This document shows positions 8,675 through 16,987 of a DNA stretch of 64,000 nt, one piece after another. A model generated the notes under the pieces. That model saw nothing but the letters and a program-made list of their open reading frames with translations, was not told the DNA's origin and did not search any database. Position 1 is the first letter of the stretch; every line of letters begins with the position of its first letter. Origin of the DNA: Candidatus Bathyarchaeota archaeon (GTDB taxonomy: Archaea > Thermoproteota > Bathyarchaeia > Bathyarchaeales > Bathycorpusculaceae); NCBI GenBank assembly GCA_026014545.1, contig JAOZIH010000001.1, positions 209,708-273,707 of the forward strand, in the 5' to 3' direction. Made by a program: the position numbers and the translations under genes.

Positions 8675-9364
8675 TTAGGTGATTACTTTTGCTTCTCCAC
8701 TTCCTTTAGTTACTTCTCCAAGCTTGTTAAGGAACGGGACATAAGCGCCGGCAGGCATTTCAATTACGCCATGCCATGAGCCGTCAGCGCGCCATTCCTC
8801 CTGCTTTATGGCGCCGAAACCTTTTATGGCCCCATATGCTCTTGTCGAGTACTCAGCTGGGATACGAACACTAAGGGTAATCTGCTCTATTTTCAAAGGC
8901 AGAATCGGCCGCAGGAGCTTCACGATTTCGCGCGCCTGCTCCTCCACGGATTTATGTGGATCTATTGGATAGCGAATCTGCTCCATGGCATTTTCTATTC
9001 GCATAGGCGGATGCGGCAAGTTTGTTTTCGGGTCAACCGCCTGCCGTGCAATGAAGTCAATTATTTGTTTCCGCTTGTCCTCTATCATTTTGCGTCTTTG
9101 TTCGGTTGTAAGCTGAAGCACACCCTTCTTCAAGATTATATCCGCGATTTTCAGTGGATCCGTTGTTTCGAAGGCCTTGCGCATCTGCTCCTCTGAAACT
9201 TTTGTGCCTTTATTTGCGTCAGAGAAAATTGTTTCAGTCACTAATACATCAGTTATTTTGGAAATTTTTCCTGTGCGGTAATCTAGCGCCTTCTCTGGTT
9301 TAACAAGAATCTCAAAGTGGTCTTTATCTTTTGTTAAACGCGCAACAGTGTACTTTTCACTCAT
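8675..9364 (-). CDS. Ribosome maturation protein SBDS homologue
   Basis: This 229-residue protein matches archaeal SBDS, which works in 60S/50S subunit maturation by releasing aIF6/eIF6. The three-domain layout shows in ARLTKDKDHFEILVKPEKAL at the start, SEEQMRKAFETTDPLKIAD and TTEQRRKMIEDKRKQIIDFI in the first two domains, and RPILPLKIEQITLSVRIP in the ferredoxin-like third. It is the second gene of the proteasome/exosome operon, eight bases after psmA, an arrangement conserved across many archaea. Confidence 0.95.
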   Translation of the reverse strand: MSEKYTVARLTKDKDHFEILVKPEKALDYRTGKISKITDVLVTETIFSDANKGTKVSEEQMRKAFETTDPLKIADIILKKGVLQLTTEQRRKMIEDKRKQIIDFIARQAVDPKTNLPHPPMRIENAMEQIRYPIDPHKSVEEQAREIVKLLRPILPLKIEQITLSVRIPAEYSTRAYGAIKGFGAIKQEEWRADGSWHGVIEMPAGAYVPFLNKLGEVTKGSGEAKVIT

Positions 9365-9371
9365 TAAATTG

Positions 9372-10100
9372 TCACTTGCTCAAACCCAGCTCTTTAAGGT
9401 AGCCTTCCACTGCCTCATCGGTTAACATTTCCATTTTCTTCGTTTTCGTAGGAACAACTGCGATTTTTATTCTGGGCGGCAATTGTCTAGCTTCGAGGGC
9501 TTTATGCAAGCATTTTACTGCGAGTTTTATGGTGTTTTCTAAACTCATGTCTTCACGGTATTCTTCCTTCAACATCGCTAGCACTACTTCTCTGCCTGCG
9601 CCAAGCGCTGTGGCCTTGTAACCACGGTAGGTTCCGCTGGGATGAGTCCCGAAAACATGCGTTCCAGTCTTGTCAACACCGCCGAAGATCAACGAGACAC
9701 CAAAAGGTCTCACGCCAGCATGCTGCGTGTACATCTGCTGTATATCACATATTCTTTTAGTTACAACCTCTACGTCTATGGGTTCATCATAAGTTAACTT
9801 GTTGCTCTGCGCGTATATGCGCGCTTGATCAATGAGCACTCTGGCGTCGGAACTTAAGCCCACTATAGCTACGCCCACATGCTCATCAATCTTGAAGAGT
9901 TTCCATGAATATCCGGCGTCTTCAAGGGGCTCTATGTTTTCTTCTGAACCTAAAACCACGCCCTCTGCGCATTGGATCCCCAGAATTGTTGCGCCACGAT
10001 TAACTAGCTCCATGGCGTATTCAACTTGAAATAGCCGCCCGTCTGGAGAGAAAACGGTTATGGCACGGTCGTATGCTCCTGGTGCTGCGAATACGGACAT
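9372..10100 (-). CDS. psmA: Proteasome subunit alpha
   Basis: A 242-residue alpha subunit of the 20S proteasome, forming the outer gated rings. The N-terminal gate and signature AYDRAITVFSPDGRLFQVEY is present, followed by RGATILGIQC, GLSSDARVLIDQAR and the canonical RPFGVSLIFGGVD. The C-terminus lacks the catalytic threonine chemistry of beta subunits. It is the first gene of the superoperon running through rpl37ae. The catalytic beta subunit is not in the window. Confidence 0.96.
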   Translation of the reverse strand: MSVFAAPGAYDRAITVFSPDGRLFQVEYAMELVNRGATILGIQCAEGVVLGSEENIEPLEDAGYSWKLFKIDEHVGVAIVGLSSDARVLIDQARIYAQSNKLTYDEPIDVEVVTKRICDIQQMYTQHAGVRPFGVSLIFGGVDKTGTHVFGTHPSGTYRGYKATALGAGREVVLAMLKEEYREDMSLENTIKLAVKCLHKALEARQLPPRIKIAVVPTKTKKMEMLTDEAVEGYLKELGLSK

Positions 10101-10247
10101 AATGTTAACCTCACTTTACTCTATACACTTTTGCACAGTTTCATATAATAACTAAACTAAAAACTTTTCCTATAAAAAGCGTCAGTTAATAAGAGAACCA
10201 CGTGCAAAACTCCATGTAAGCATTCGAAAAGGCGGCTGTTGCAACCT

Positions 10248-10260
10248 AAACTTATAAGAG
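10248..10260 (+). promoter_or_regulatory. Candidate archaeal promoter for the phosphoribosyltransferase gene
   Basis: The box CTTATAAG at 10251-10258, preceded by AAA, resembles a BRE/TATA pair. It lies about 43 bases before the preferred GTG start, giving a short leader of roughly 15-20 bases. It is in the divergent gap between psmA and this gene. Assignment rests on motif and spacing only. Confidence 0.45.
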
Positions 10261-10300
10261 TTTTCCAGCAGTTCTAATTCTGTTGGAAAAGGGGCTGCAT

Positions 10301-10900
10301 GTGGAAAACAGCGCAGAATTTGAAGTAGTAACGTGGGAAAGAGCCTATGACATGTTGCTTAGGCAAGCGGAGAAAATCCGCCAAAGCAACTTTAAACCAG
10401 AAGTTATTGTAGGCATAGCGAAAGGCGGCTGGATTCCCGCGCGGGTTCTATCGGATCTCCTTGAGATTTCTGTGCTCGCCACGGTTCAAGTGGAATTCTA
10501 TGTGGGCATAGCTAAATCCCGCGCGGAGCCAGTTTTGAAGCAGAAAGTTGCCGCAATGTTGACGGGCAAAAAGGTGCTTTTGGTTGATGACGTCGCGGAC
10601 ACGGGAAAAAGCCTGCAGTTTGCCAGAGCGCATGTCCTGCAGCGGGGCGCAGCAGAAGTCAGAATTGCGACCTTATACAAAAAGCCTGAAAGTGCAGTTA
10701 AGCCAGATTATTATGAGGCGGAGACCAGCCGCTGGGTAGTTTTTCCATGGGAAGTAAAGGAAACTATTAGAAAAATCGTTGAGAAACATCGAGAAAAAGG
10801 CGTGATTAACGCGGAAATCGCGAAATTGGTAAAAGCAGATTTGCCTAAGAAAATTGCGGAAAGGTTTCTTAAAGAAATACTTGAGGAGAGAAAGTGCTAA
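10301..10900 (+). CDS. Purine-type phosphoribosyltransferase
   Basis: A type I phosphoribosyltransferase of about 199 residues that transfers PRPP ribose phosphate to a base, most likely hypoxanthine, guanine or xanthine. The PRPP loop is KVLLVDDVADTGKSL near residue 95. IVGIAKGGWIPARVLSDLL forms the first substrate loop, and SRWVVFPWE closes the base pocket as in archaeal xanthine/guanine enzymes. I prefer GTG 10301, seven bases after GGGG, over the TTG at 10283. The C-terminal 60 residues form an extra helical region. The gene overlaps cgi121 by seven bases. Confidence 0.85.
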   Translation: MENSAEFEVVTWERAYDMLLRQAEKIRQSNFKPEVIVGIAKGGWIPARVLSDLLEISVLATVQVEFYVGIAKSRAEPVLKQKVAAMLTGKKVLLVDDVADTGKSLQFARAHVLQRGAAEVRIATLYKKPESAVKPDYYEAETSRWVVFPWEVKETIRKIVEKHREKGVINAEIAKLVKADLPKKIAERFLKEILEERKC

Positions 10901-11460
10901 AGTATATTGAAGAAGCAGGAAAGTACGTGGAAATCACGGCGTTCAGAAACGTGGGAGCAGCAAAAGTAGAGAAATTACTTAAAGCAATTGCTAGAAAGGA
11001 GCAGTTGCACGTTTGGATTCAGTTTTTTAATGCTGAATTGGTAGCTACTTGGCAGCACTTGTACTTTGCAGTTTTAAATGCTCTGGTCGCCTTTAAAAAC
11101 GAGCTGAACATTTCAAAAAGCTTGGCGATGGAGGTTATGCTTTACGCTTCTGCACAGCGCCAGATCAGAAAAGCCATTGAGTTAATGGGTGTAAAAGAGG
11201 GAACTGAAAACGTTGCAACGGTCATAATAGGCGATAAACCTGACCAAATTAAAGCCGCGCTCTCAGCGGTTTCTGAAACCATCGGCGCCATGCCTGATGA
11301 GCGCGCCCTTGAGCTGTCCGAGGAAAAAGCACGGAGAATCCGCGAAGCCTTCTTAATTTCAGATGAAGAGCTTAAAGCAGTCAAGGGCAAAGAAGATACG
11401 GAGCAAGCGCTGGTTAAACTGGTACTTGAGCGGGTGGCTTTGCTTGCCACGCGCCTTTAG
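10894..11460 (+). CDS. cgi121: KEOPS complex subunit Cgi121
   Basis: The 188-residue protein resembles Cgi121, the KEOPS subunit that binds the tRNA CCA end and activates Bud32. Supporting segments are VWIQFFNAELVATWQHLYFA, ISKSLAMEVMLYASAQRQI and RKAIELMGVKEGTENVATV, the family's central core. The C-terminal extension after about residue 120 is helical and charged. Translation starts at GTG 10894, overlapping the previous stop. With pcc1 at 5.7 kb, two of four KEOPS genes lie in this window; kae1 and bud32 do not. Confidence 0.85.
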   Translation: MLKYIEEAGKYVEITAFRNVGAAKVEKLLKAIARKEQLHVWIQFFNAELVATWQHLYFAVLNALVAFKNELNISKSLAMEVMLYASAQRQIRKAIELMGVKEGTENVATVIIGDKPDQIKAALSAVSETIGAMPDERALELSEEKARRIREAFLISDEELKAVKGKEDTEQALVKLVLERVALLATRL

Positions 11461-11984
11461 AGCATTTTCTCTTTTACAACAGTTAAAATGTCGCTTGGTT
11501 TAATAAGAGACAAGCCCGTGAACCCGCCGACAACTTCGATTAGCAAAATTTTGTCTGGCTTTTCTAAGTCAACTCGCCTGGTTATGCCTTCGGCAGCAGC
11601 TTTGATGAAGTCGCTGGCGTGGATGCTTGTGAAACGCTTCTCCACCGTAACTCTGAAGGTCTCATCGGCGTCGATGCGCAGTGAGAGCTCCGCGGCGACG
11701 CGTTTCACCTCGTCTAAATCAGTGCGTACAACTTTTTCAACGGGAATAACGCGTAGAGTATAGCGAAACTTGTACGGCTGCTCCTGCAGAATAGCACGCA
11801 ATTTCTCTATAGCCACAGATGGGTTGAATACGGTTTTCGCTGCAATTAAGCCGCTGATTCCAGTTTTGCCGACAACAGCCTCAGAATCCCCCAGATCATC
11901 CTTGAGCAAGTAAAGTAGCTCATAACATGCGGGTTTCTCGTTTCCACGTGAAGTGGTAGCTAAAAGATTGAAGTTCTCAAGCAA
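11457..11984 (-). CDS. THUMP-domain protein, Tan1-like tRNA modification factor
   Basis: A 175-residue THUMP protein. The core shows LLATTSRGNEKPACYELLYL, VGKTGISGLIAAKT, KFRYTLRVIPVEKVV and FRVTVEKRFTSIHASDFI. A free-standing THUMP of this size matches archaeal Tan1, the partner that presents tRNA for N4-acetylcytidine formation. No catalytic domain is fused to it. It converges with cgi121, their 3' ends overlapping by four bases. Confidence 0.83.
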   Translation of the reverse strand: MLENFNLLATTSRGNEKPACYELLYLLKDDLGDSEAVVGKTGISGLIAAKTVFNPSVAIEKLRAILQEQPYKFRYTLRVIPVEKVVRTDLDEVKRVAAELSLRIDADETFRVTVEKRFTSIHASDFIKAAAEGITRRVDLEKPDKILLIEVVGGFTGLSLIKPSDILTVVKEKML

Positions 11985-12187
11985 TGTTTTCCGCTCATCA
12001 GCAGTCGCTTTTAATGGTCAGTGCAGGTCTGTGGCTTTTCTCACAGCTTAACGCTCGAAGCCGTCGCCTCACATCATTCCACTATGTGAAGTGGGAAACC
12101 GCGGATTTATCCGTTTTGATAACTTACAATGCATTATGCTTAAATGTAGACTCTTTTCCCTTCTCTATTCAAAAAGGGCGAGGCAAA

Positions 12188-13150
12188 ATGCGAAAAGCTT
12201 GCAAGCCTGTTATTGCTGTTCACGGCGGCGCGGGCACTTGGGACCCTGAACGTAGCCAAGCAGCATTGAAAAGCGTCAAAGAAGCCGCTGAAACAGGCTT
12301 TAAAACGATGCGCGGGGGCGGCTCAGCAGTTGACGCTGTTGTTGAAGCAGTTGCGTTCATGGAGGACTCAGGCAACTTTAACGCTGGCGCAGGTTCAGCG
12401 CTGAATATTGAGAAGCGCGTAGAGATGGAAGCTTCCGTGATGGATGGGGCTACGCTACAGGCGGGCGCCGCGGCGCTCTTGAGCGACGTGCGGAATCCTG
12501 TGCGTTTGGCGCGGCTTGTGATGGAGAAAACGGATCATGTTTTCGTTGTAGGCAAGGGCGCTGACGATTTAGCGCGCATGTTTGGTTTAGAAAGGCGGCA
12601 ATCCGTCACGGCGGCTCAGCTTGAGCGTTACCAGGCACAGTTGAAGAGTCTTCTCGCAGGCAGCGGCTATCTGCCGCGGCTGGCAGACTTGATTAAGGCG
12701 CATCCTGAGGTTTTTCAGCTTGAAACGGTAGGCGCTGTGGCATTGGACTGCGCTGGCAATGTGGCTGCCGCGACATCCACAGGCGGGTTCCCGCTGAAGT
12801 TGGCGGGCAGAATAGGTGATTCGCCTTCGATTGGATGCGGCACCTACGCGGATAACCGTTCAGGCGCTTGCTCTGCATCAGGCGTCGGCGAGATAGCAAT
12901 CAGGCTTGTGCTGGCTAAAACCGTCTGCGACTACATGGGGAATGGGAGAGCACCGCAGGAAGCTGCCGAAGACGCCATAGCGCTCATAAAAGAGCGCATT
13001 CCAAACTCATATAATGTCATGGGCTTGATTGCGGTTGATGTTAATGGGAGAATAGGCGCTGCTCATAGCACGTCTAATCTCTGCTGGGCTTACATGACCG
13101 CGGCGCTTGAGGAGCCTGTGGCTTCGCTGAAAGCCAAACTTGTAAAGTAA
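12188..13150 (+). CDS. Isoaspartyl peptidase/L-asparaginase-type Ntn hydrolase
   Basis: About 320 residues of the plant-type asparaginase family, which is autocleaved to expose an N-terminal threonine. It begins VIAVHGGAGTWDPERSQ. The autocleavage site is in LETVGAVALDCAGNVAAATS, where Thr becomes the nucleophile. Substrate residues lie in GRIGDSPSIGCGTYADN and SASGVGEIAIR. I chose ATG 12188 because GAGG sits six bases upstream and homology starts right after it; the open frame upstream is unrelated. A TATA-like CTTAAATG lies about 45 bases before the start. Likely roles are asparagine or isoaspartyl dipeptide hydrolysis. Confidence 0.9.
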   Translation: MRKACKPVIAVHGGAGTWDPERSQAALKSVKEAAETGFKTMRGGGSAVDAVVEAVAFMEDSGNFNAGAGSALNIEKRVEMEASVMDGATLQAGAAALLSDVRNPVRLARLVMEKTDHVFVVGKGADDLARMFGLERRQSVTAAQLERYQAQLKSLLAGSGYLPRLADLIKAHPEVFQLETVGAVALDCAGNVAAATSTGGFPLKLAGRIGDSPSIGCGTYADNRSGACSASGVGEIAIRLVLAKTVCDYMGNGRAPQEAAEDAIALIKERIPNSYNVMGLIAVDVNGRIGAAHSTSNLCWAYMTAALEEPVASLKAKLVK

Positions 13151-13235
13151 AATGATGCCACCAGAGAGAATACTGGGGCGGAAAACAGCGATTTTGTCTG
13201 CGTTTCTGCAGAAGACTACGACAGTTGACGAATGA

Positions 13236-13248
13236 AAATGTTTAAAGC
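13236..13248 (+). promoter_or_regulatory. Candidate promoter for the 22-residue acidic ORF
   Basis: AAATGTTTAAAGCG at about 13236-13249 resembles a BRE/TATA element. Transcription would start about 25 bases later, leaving a leader of roughly 30 bases before the strong Shine-Dalgarno at about 13288. The call is from motif and spacing only. Confidence 0.4.
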
Positions 13249-13301
13249 GCGCCAGTGTAAAGCTACACTACTACCCGAACTCCTATTGGAGGTGAAAAAG
13301 G

Positions 13302-13370
13302 ATGGTGTTCGAAGAAGACGAGGAATGGGAAGAAATCGAAGACGAAGAATGGGAAGAAGAAGAATGGTAA
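13302..13370 (+). CDS. 22-residue hyperacidic small protein
   Basis: An ATG frame of 22 codons ends at TAA 13368-13370. Its start is preceded at good spacing by GGAGGTG, one of the strongest Shine-Dalgarno sequences in the window. Apart from the first three residues, the product is Glu/Asp with tryptophans in a recurring EEW pattern (EEDEEWEE, then DEEWEEEEW); there is no Lys or Arg. A TATA-like box lies 60 bases upstream. No family is recognised. It could be a real microprotein or a leader peptide; glutamate/tryptophan-rich codons could in principle sense charged tRNA. ABCE1 starts 186 bases downstream on the same strand. Confidence 0.55.
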   Translation: MVFEEDEEWEEIEDEEWEEEEW

Positions 13371-13510
13371 CCAGCATTGTGGAAAACACCTTTTTCACAT
13401 CTTTCTTTCGTATGCTTTGATATTTTAAGCCTTATTTTTCCATGCGGGATTGACCGAGTTTAGCAAGCGAAGCTGGCATTTTTTAATTTTTCTTCTTTTC
13501 CAGCGAGGTT

Positions 13511-13523
13511 ACTGTTTATAACT
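13511..13523 (+). promoter_or_regulatory. Candidate promoter for ABCE1
   Basis: GTTTATAA at 13514-13521 resembles a TATA box and lies about 35-40 bases before the ATG at 13556, predicting a short leader. GAGG about 12 bases before the start could act as ribosome binding site. Motif-based only. Confidence 0.4.
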
Positions 13524-13555
13524 AAGCTGACTTCATTATTGAGGTTGAGTTTGCC

Positions 13556-15349
13556 ATGACCCGAGTTGCTGTAATAGACGCGGACAAATGCAAAGTGAAA
13601 AAGTGTAATCAGCTTTGCGTGAGTTTCTGTCCCATGGTGCGAAGCCGCGTGGAAGCCATACGCATAGAAGGCAACAAGGCGATAATTTCGGAAAGGTTGT
13701 GCAGCGGCTGCGGCATCTGCGTAAAAAAATGCCCTTTTCAAGCTATTAGCATCGTTAATCTTCCAGATGAGTTGGAAAAGGACTGCAGCCACCGCTTCGC
13801 CGCGAACAGCTTCAAACTTTTTAGGCTGCCGACGCCTTCGCCGGGCATGGTTTTGGGCTTGCTGGGGCAAAATGGCATAGGCAAAACCACTACTTTGAAG
13901 GTGCTTTCAGGCGAGTTAAAACCTAACCTGGGCAGATACGATAATCCGCCTGAGTGGGACGAGATAATTCAGTACTATCGTGGTTCGACGCTGCAGGAAT
14001 ATTTCCAGCGGATGAGTCAGAACAATCTCAAAGTGGCGCATAAGCCGCAGTATGTGGATAAGATTCCAAAAGTGGTTTCAGGCAAAGTTGGCGAGTTGCT
14101 TGAGAAAGTGGATGAGAGAAAAATCTTGGATAGACTTGCCGCTGATCTGGAGCTCACGAAGATTTGGGACCGCCCCTTGAATGTACTCAGTGGCGGTGAG
14201 CTGCAACGTGTCGCTGTGGCAGCAGCCCTAAGCCGCGAAGCAGATGTTTACCTCTTTGATGAGCCTTCCAGCTATTTGGATGTGAAGCAGCGGTTGCAGG
14301 TAGCCAAAGCCATTAGAAGCCTTAAGCTGCAGGAGAAAACCATAATCGTGGCTGAGCATGACCTAGCCATAATTGATTACTTGTCTGATCAGATCTGCAT
14401 CTTTTACGGTCAGCCAGGCGTCTACGGCGTGGTTTCCCACGTACATGGCGTACGCACAGGCATAAACATCTACCTACAAGGCTACATTCCCGACGAGAAC
14501 ATGCTGTTCAGGAGAGAAGCCATAATCTTTCATGAGAAGCCGCCTGCAACGGGCACAAGCGGCGGCGAACCCTTGCTGCGGTGGGGGCGCATAGAGAAAA
14601 CGTTTGAAGGTTTCAAGCTTGTTGCTGAACCAGGCGAAATAAGGCGCGGCGAAATCATCGGCATCATGGGGCCAAACGGTATTGGAAAGACCACTTTCGT
14701 TAAGATTCTAGCGGGGCTTGAGGAGACAGATGACAAGCAGAAGCTGGGCACGTTGACGGTAAGCTACAAGCCGCAGTACATCGCCGCTGATTATAATGGC
14801 ACGGTTCAAGAGCTTCTTATGGGGGTTGCTAAGGAAAATTTCACGGCGAGCTGGTATAAAACCGAGATTCTTCAGCCCTTAAAGATTAATCTGCTCTTGG
14901 ATAGGAACGTGATGGAGCTCAGCGGCGGAGAACTGCAGAAAGTCGCCATCGCCGCCTGCTTGTCGCGCAAGGCGGATCTGCTTCTGCTGGATGAGCCAAG
15001 CGCCTACTTGGACGTGGAGGAAAGGCTGAATATGGCGCGCACGCTACGGCGTGTTGTCGAAGCGCATAATGTGCCAGCCTTTGTCGTGGAGCATGACGTG
15101 GTCGCGCAGGACTTCCTTGCAGATAGGCTCATGGTGTTCAGCGGAGAACCAGGCGTGAAAGGCTTTGCGAATTCGCCTACAAGCCTGCGAAGCGGAATGA
15201 ACGCCTTCTTAAAAGAGATGAACATCACCTTCCGCCGAGACCCAACCACGAGGCGGCCAAGGGTTAACAAGGAAGGCTCAAAACTTGATGTTTACCAGAA
15301 GCAAATTGGCGAATATTATTATACACGTTTGCGGCAAAAAGAAGAGTAG
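13556..15349 (+). CDS. abce1: ABCE1/Rli1 ribosome recycling ATPase
   Basis: This 597-residue protein is the essential twin-ATPase that splits ribosomes after termination. The N-terminal iron-sulfur domain has cysteines 12, 17, 21 and 25 and then CSGCGICVKKCP (49-59). Nucleotide-binding domain 1 has Walker A GQNGIGKTT near residue 104, signature LSGGELQR and Walker B VYLFDEPSSYLDV. Domain 2 repeats these with GPNGIGKTT, LSGGELQK and LLLLDEPSAYLDV. Length and order match archaeal orthologues. It is followed by the Topo VI operon after a 114-base gap. Confidence 0.97.
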   Translation: MTRVAVIDADKCKVKKCNQLCVSFCPMVRSRVEAIRIEGNKAIISERLCSGCGICVKKCPFQAISIVNLPDELEKDCSHRFAANSFKLFRLPTPSPGMVLGLLGQNGIGKTTTLKVLSGELKPNLGRYDNPPEWDEIIQYYRGSTLQEYFQRMSQNNLKVAHKPQYVDKIPKVVSGKVGELLEKVDERKILDRLAADLELTKIWDRPLNVLSGGELQRVAVAAALSREADVYLFDEPSSYLDVKQRLQVAKAIRSLKLQEKTIIVAEHDLAIIDYLSDQICIFYGQPGVYGVVSHVHGVRTGINIYLQGYIPDENMLFRREAIIFHEKPPATGTSGGEPLLRWGRIEKTFEGFKLVAEPGEIRRGEIIGIMGPNGIGKTTFVKILAGLEETDDKQKLGTLTVSYKPQYIAADYNGTVQELLMGVAKENFTASWYKTEILQPLKINLLLDRNVMELSGGELQKVAIAACLSRKADLLLLDEPSAYLDVEERLNMARTLRRVVEAHNVPAFVVEHDVVAQDFLADRLMVFSGEPGVKGFANSPTSLRSGMNAFLKEMNITFRRDPTTRRPRVNKEGSKLDVYQKQIGEYYYTRLRQKEE

Positions 15350-15463
15350 ACCAAGCTTGCGTCGAATTTTTTCCCTGAAAGCTGCAGTTAACTTAAAGAG
15401 TAAGCATGAATATATCCATAAGAAATTAATCATGAGAAAGGAAAATATTGGTGGAGGCTAGAA

Positions 15464-16987
15464 GTGGCGCAAGCAACCTTTGAGGAAATCAGCGCATCCG
15501 ACTTTTTCTACCGCAACCGCGACATTGCAGGCTTCACTAACCCGTCTAGAGCAATATTCGCGGCGATACGCGAGCTCGTGGAGAACTCACTGGATGCTGC
15601 TGAAAGCCAAAAGATACCTCCGGACATTTATGTACGCCTCTCTTTTGAGGGCGAAGCCAGCAAAGACACGCAAATTTACAAGCTGAGAGTCGAAGACAAC
15701 GGCTGCGGAATTCACCCGCGGTATATTCCCTCAGCTTTTGGACAGGTGCTTTATGGCTCAAAGTATAAGCTGAAACAGATGCGGGGCACCTTCGGCTTAG
15801 GCGGCAAAATGGCGGTACTCTACGGGCAGATTACGACTCATCAGCCAGCCTACATCACCTCAAGCACTGGCCTGCCTAAGATTTACTCGTTTAAGCTGAT
15901 GATTGACATTCAGCGGAACCGCCCCATAATTCTCGACCGCAAAGTGCTCATCAACAAGGAGCAGTGGCACGGCACGATTGTTGAGTTTACGCTTGAAGGC
16001 GATTACCTCCGTGCCAGATCCAAGATTCTGGAGTATTTTAAGCAGACAGCAATGGTGAACCCTTACGCGAATTTGACGTTTGTCGATCCAAAAGGTAGGC
16101 TTTACAAGTTTACTAGAGCAACCACGGACATGCCTAACCCGCCCCAGGAGACGGAGCCCCACCCCTACGGCGTTGACGTGGAGCTTCTCCAGAGGCTTAT
16201 CCAAGTCACGCCGCATAAGAACATGCTGGATTTTCTGAAACATCACTTCCACAGAGTCGGCGACGTCACGGCGCAGAAGTTCCTAGAATTCAGCGGCTTA
16301 AACCCCTCAAAGAATCCCAAGAAACTTTCGCATGAGGAAATTGTGCGGTTAATGCATAATTTGAAGAAGTTTAAGGATTTTCTGCCGCCTGACGCCAGCT
16401 GTTTATCGCCCTTGGGTGAAGAGTTGTTGAAGGCGGGAATCTCGAAGGAACTTAAGCCCGAGTATCTTGTTGTTCATCAGCGTAAGCCAGCAACTTACGC
16501 TGGGCACCCATTCATCGTGGAGCTGGGCATTGCCTATGGTGGAGAAGTCCCAAGTAAGGGTAGCTTTACAATTTACCGTTTCGCTAACAGGATTCCGCTG
16601 CTTTATGACGAGGCAAGTGATGTTTCGTTTAGAGTTATAAGCAACATGAACTGGCGCAGGTACAAGGTTTCGCTTGACATGCCCATCGCGATTGTGGTGC
16701 ACATCTGCAGCACCAAAGTGCCCTACAAGACGGTTGGTAAAGAATTCATTGCAGACCGCCCTGAGGTTAGAAGGGAAATAGCGAACGCCCTGCGCGAAGC
16801 AGCCCGTCAACTTCAACATTTCCTATCTAAGCGTGAGCATGTGGATAAAGAGCGCAAGCGGCTCGGCATATTCGCTAAGTACCTGCCGAAAATTGCCCAG
16901 TTTTCCGCGGCGCTTGCTGGAAAGGAGAAACTTCCGGATATAGAAAGATTGTTAAAGAGTGTGCAGAAGTATGGAGACGAAGCGTAA
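15464..16987 (+). CDS. top6B: DNA topoisomerase VI subunit B
   Basis: The 507-residue GHKL ATPase subunit of topoisomerase VI, which uses ATP to pass one duplex through another. The Bergerat fold is clear: RELVENSLDAAESQ (N box), VEDNGCGIHPRY (G1) and RGTFGLGGKMAVLYGQ (G2). The helix-two-turn-helix segment VTAQKFLEFSGLNPSK and a transducer domain with TKVPYKTVGKEFIADRPEV follow. It starts at GTG 15464, five bases after a weak purine-rich site. Subunit A follows with a short overlap. Confidence 0.96.
   Translation: MAQATFEEISASDFFYRNRDIAGFTNPSRAIFAAIRELVENSLDAAESQKIPPDIYVRLSFEGEASKDTQIYKLRVEDNGCGIHPRYIPSAFGQVLYGSKYKLKQMRGTFGLGGKMAVLYGQITTHQPAYITSSTGLPKIYSFKLMIDIQRNRPIILDRKVLINKEQWHGTIVEFTLEGDYLRARSKILEYFKQTAMVNPYANLTFVDPKGRLYKFTRATTDMPNPPQETEPHPYGVDVELLQRLIQVTPHKNMLDFLKHHFHRVGDVTAQKFLEFSGLNPSKNPKKLSHEEIVRLMHNLKKFKDFLPPDASCLSPLGEELLKAGISKELKPEYLVVHQRKPATYAGHPFIVELGIAYGGEVPSKGSFTIYRFANRIPLLYDEASDVSFRVISNMNWRRYKVSLDMPIAIVVHICSTKVPYKTVGKEFIADRPEVRREIANALREAARQLQHFLSKREHVDKERKRLGIFAKYLPKIAQFSAALAGKEKLPDIERLLKSVQKYGDEA

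Noticed and set aside
11984..12187. N-terminal extension of the asparaginase-type gene by 68 codons
   Set aside because: The extension has no family similarity and no signal peptide, and overlaps the start of the divergent THUMP gene. A good ribosome binding site precedes the internal ATG at 12188.
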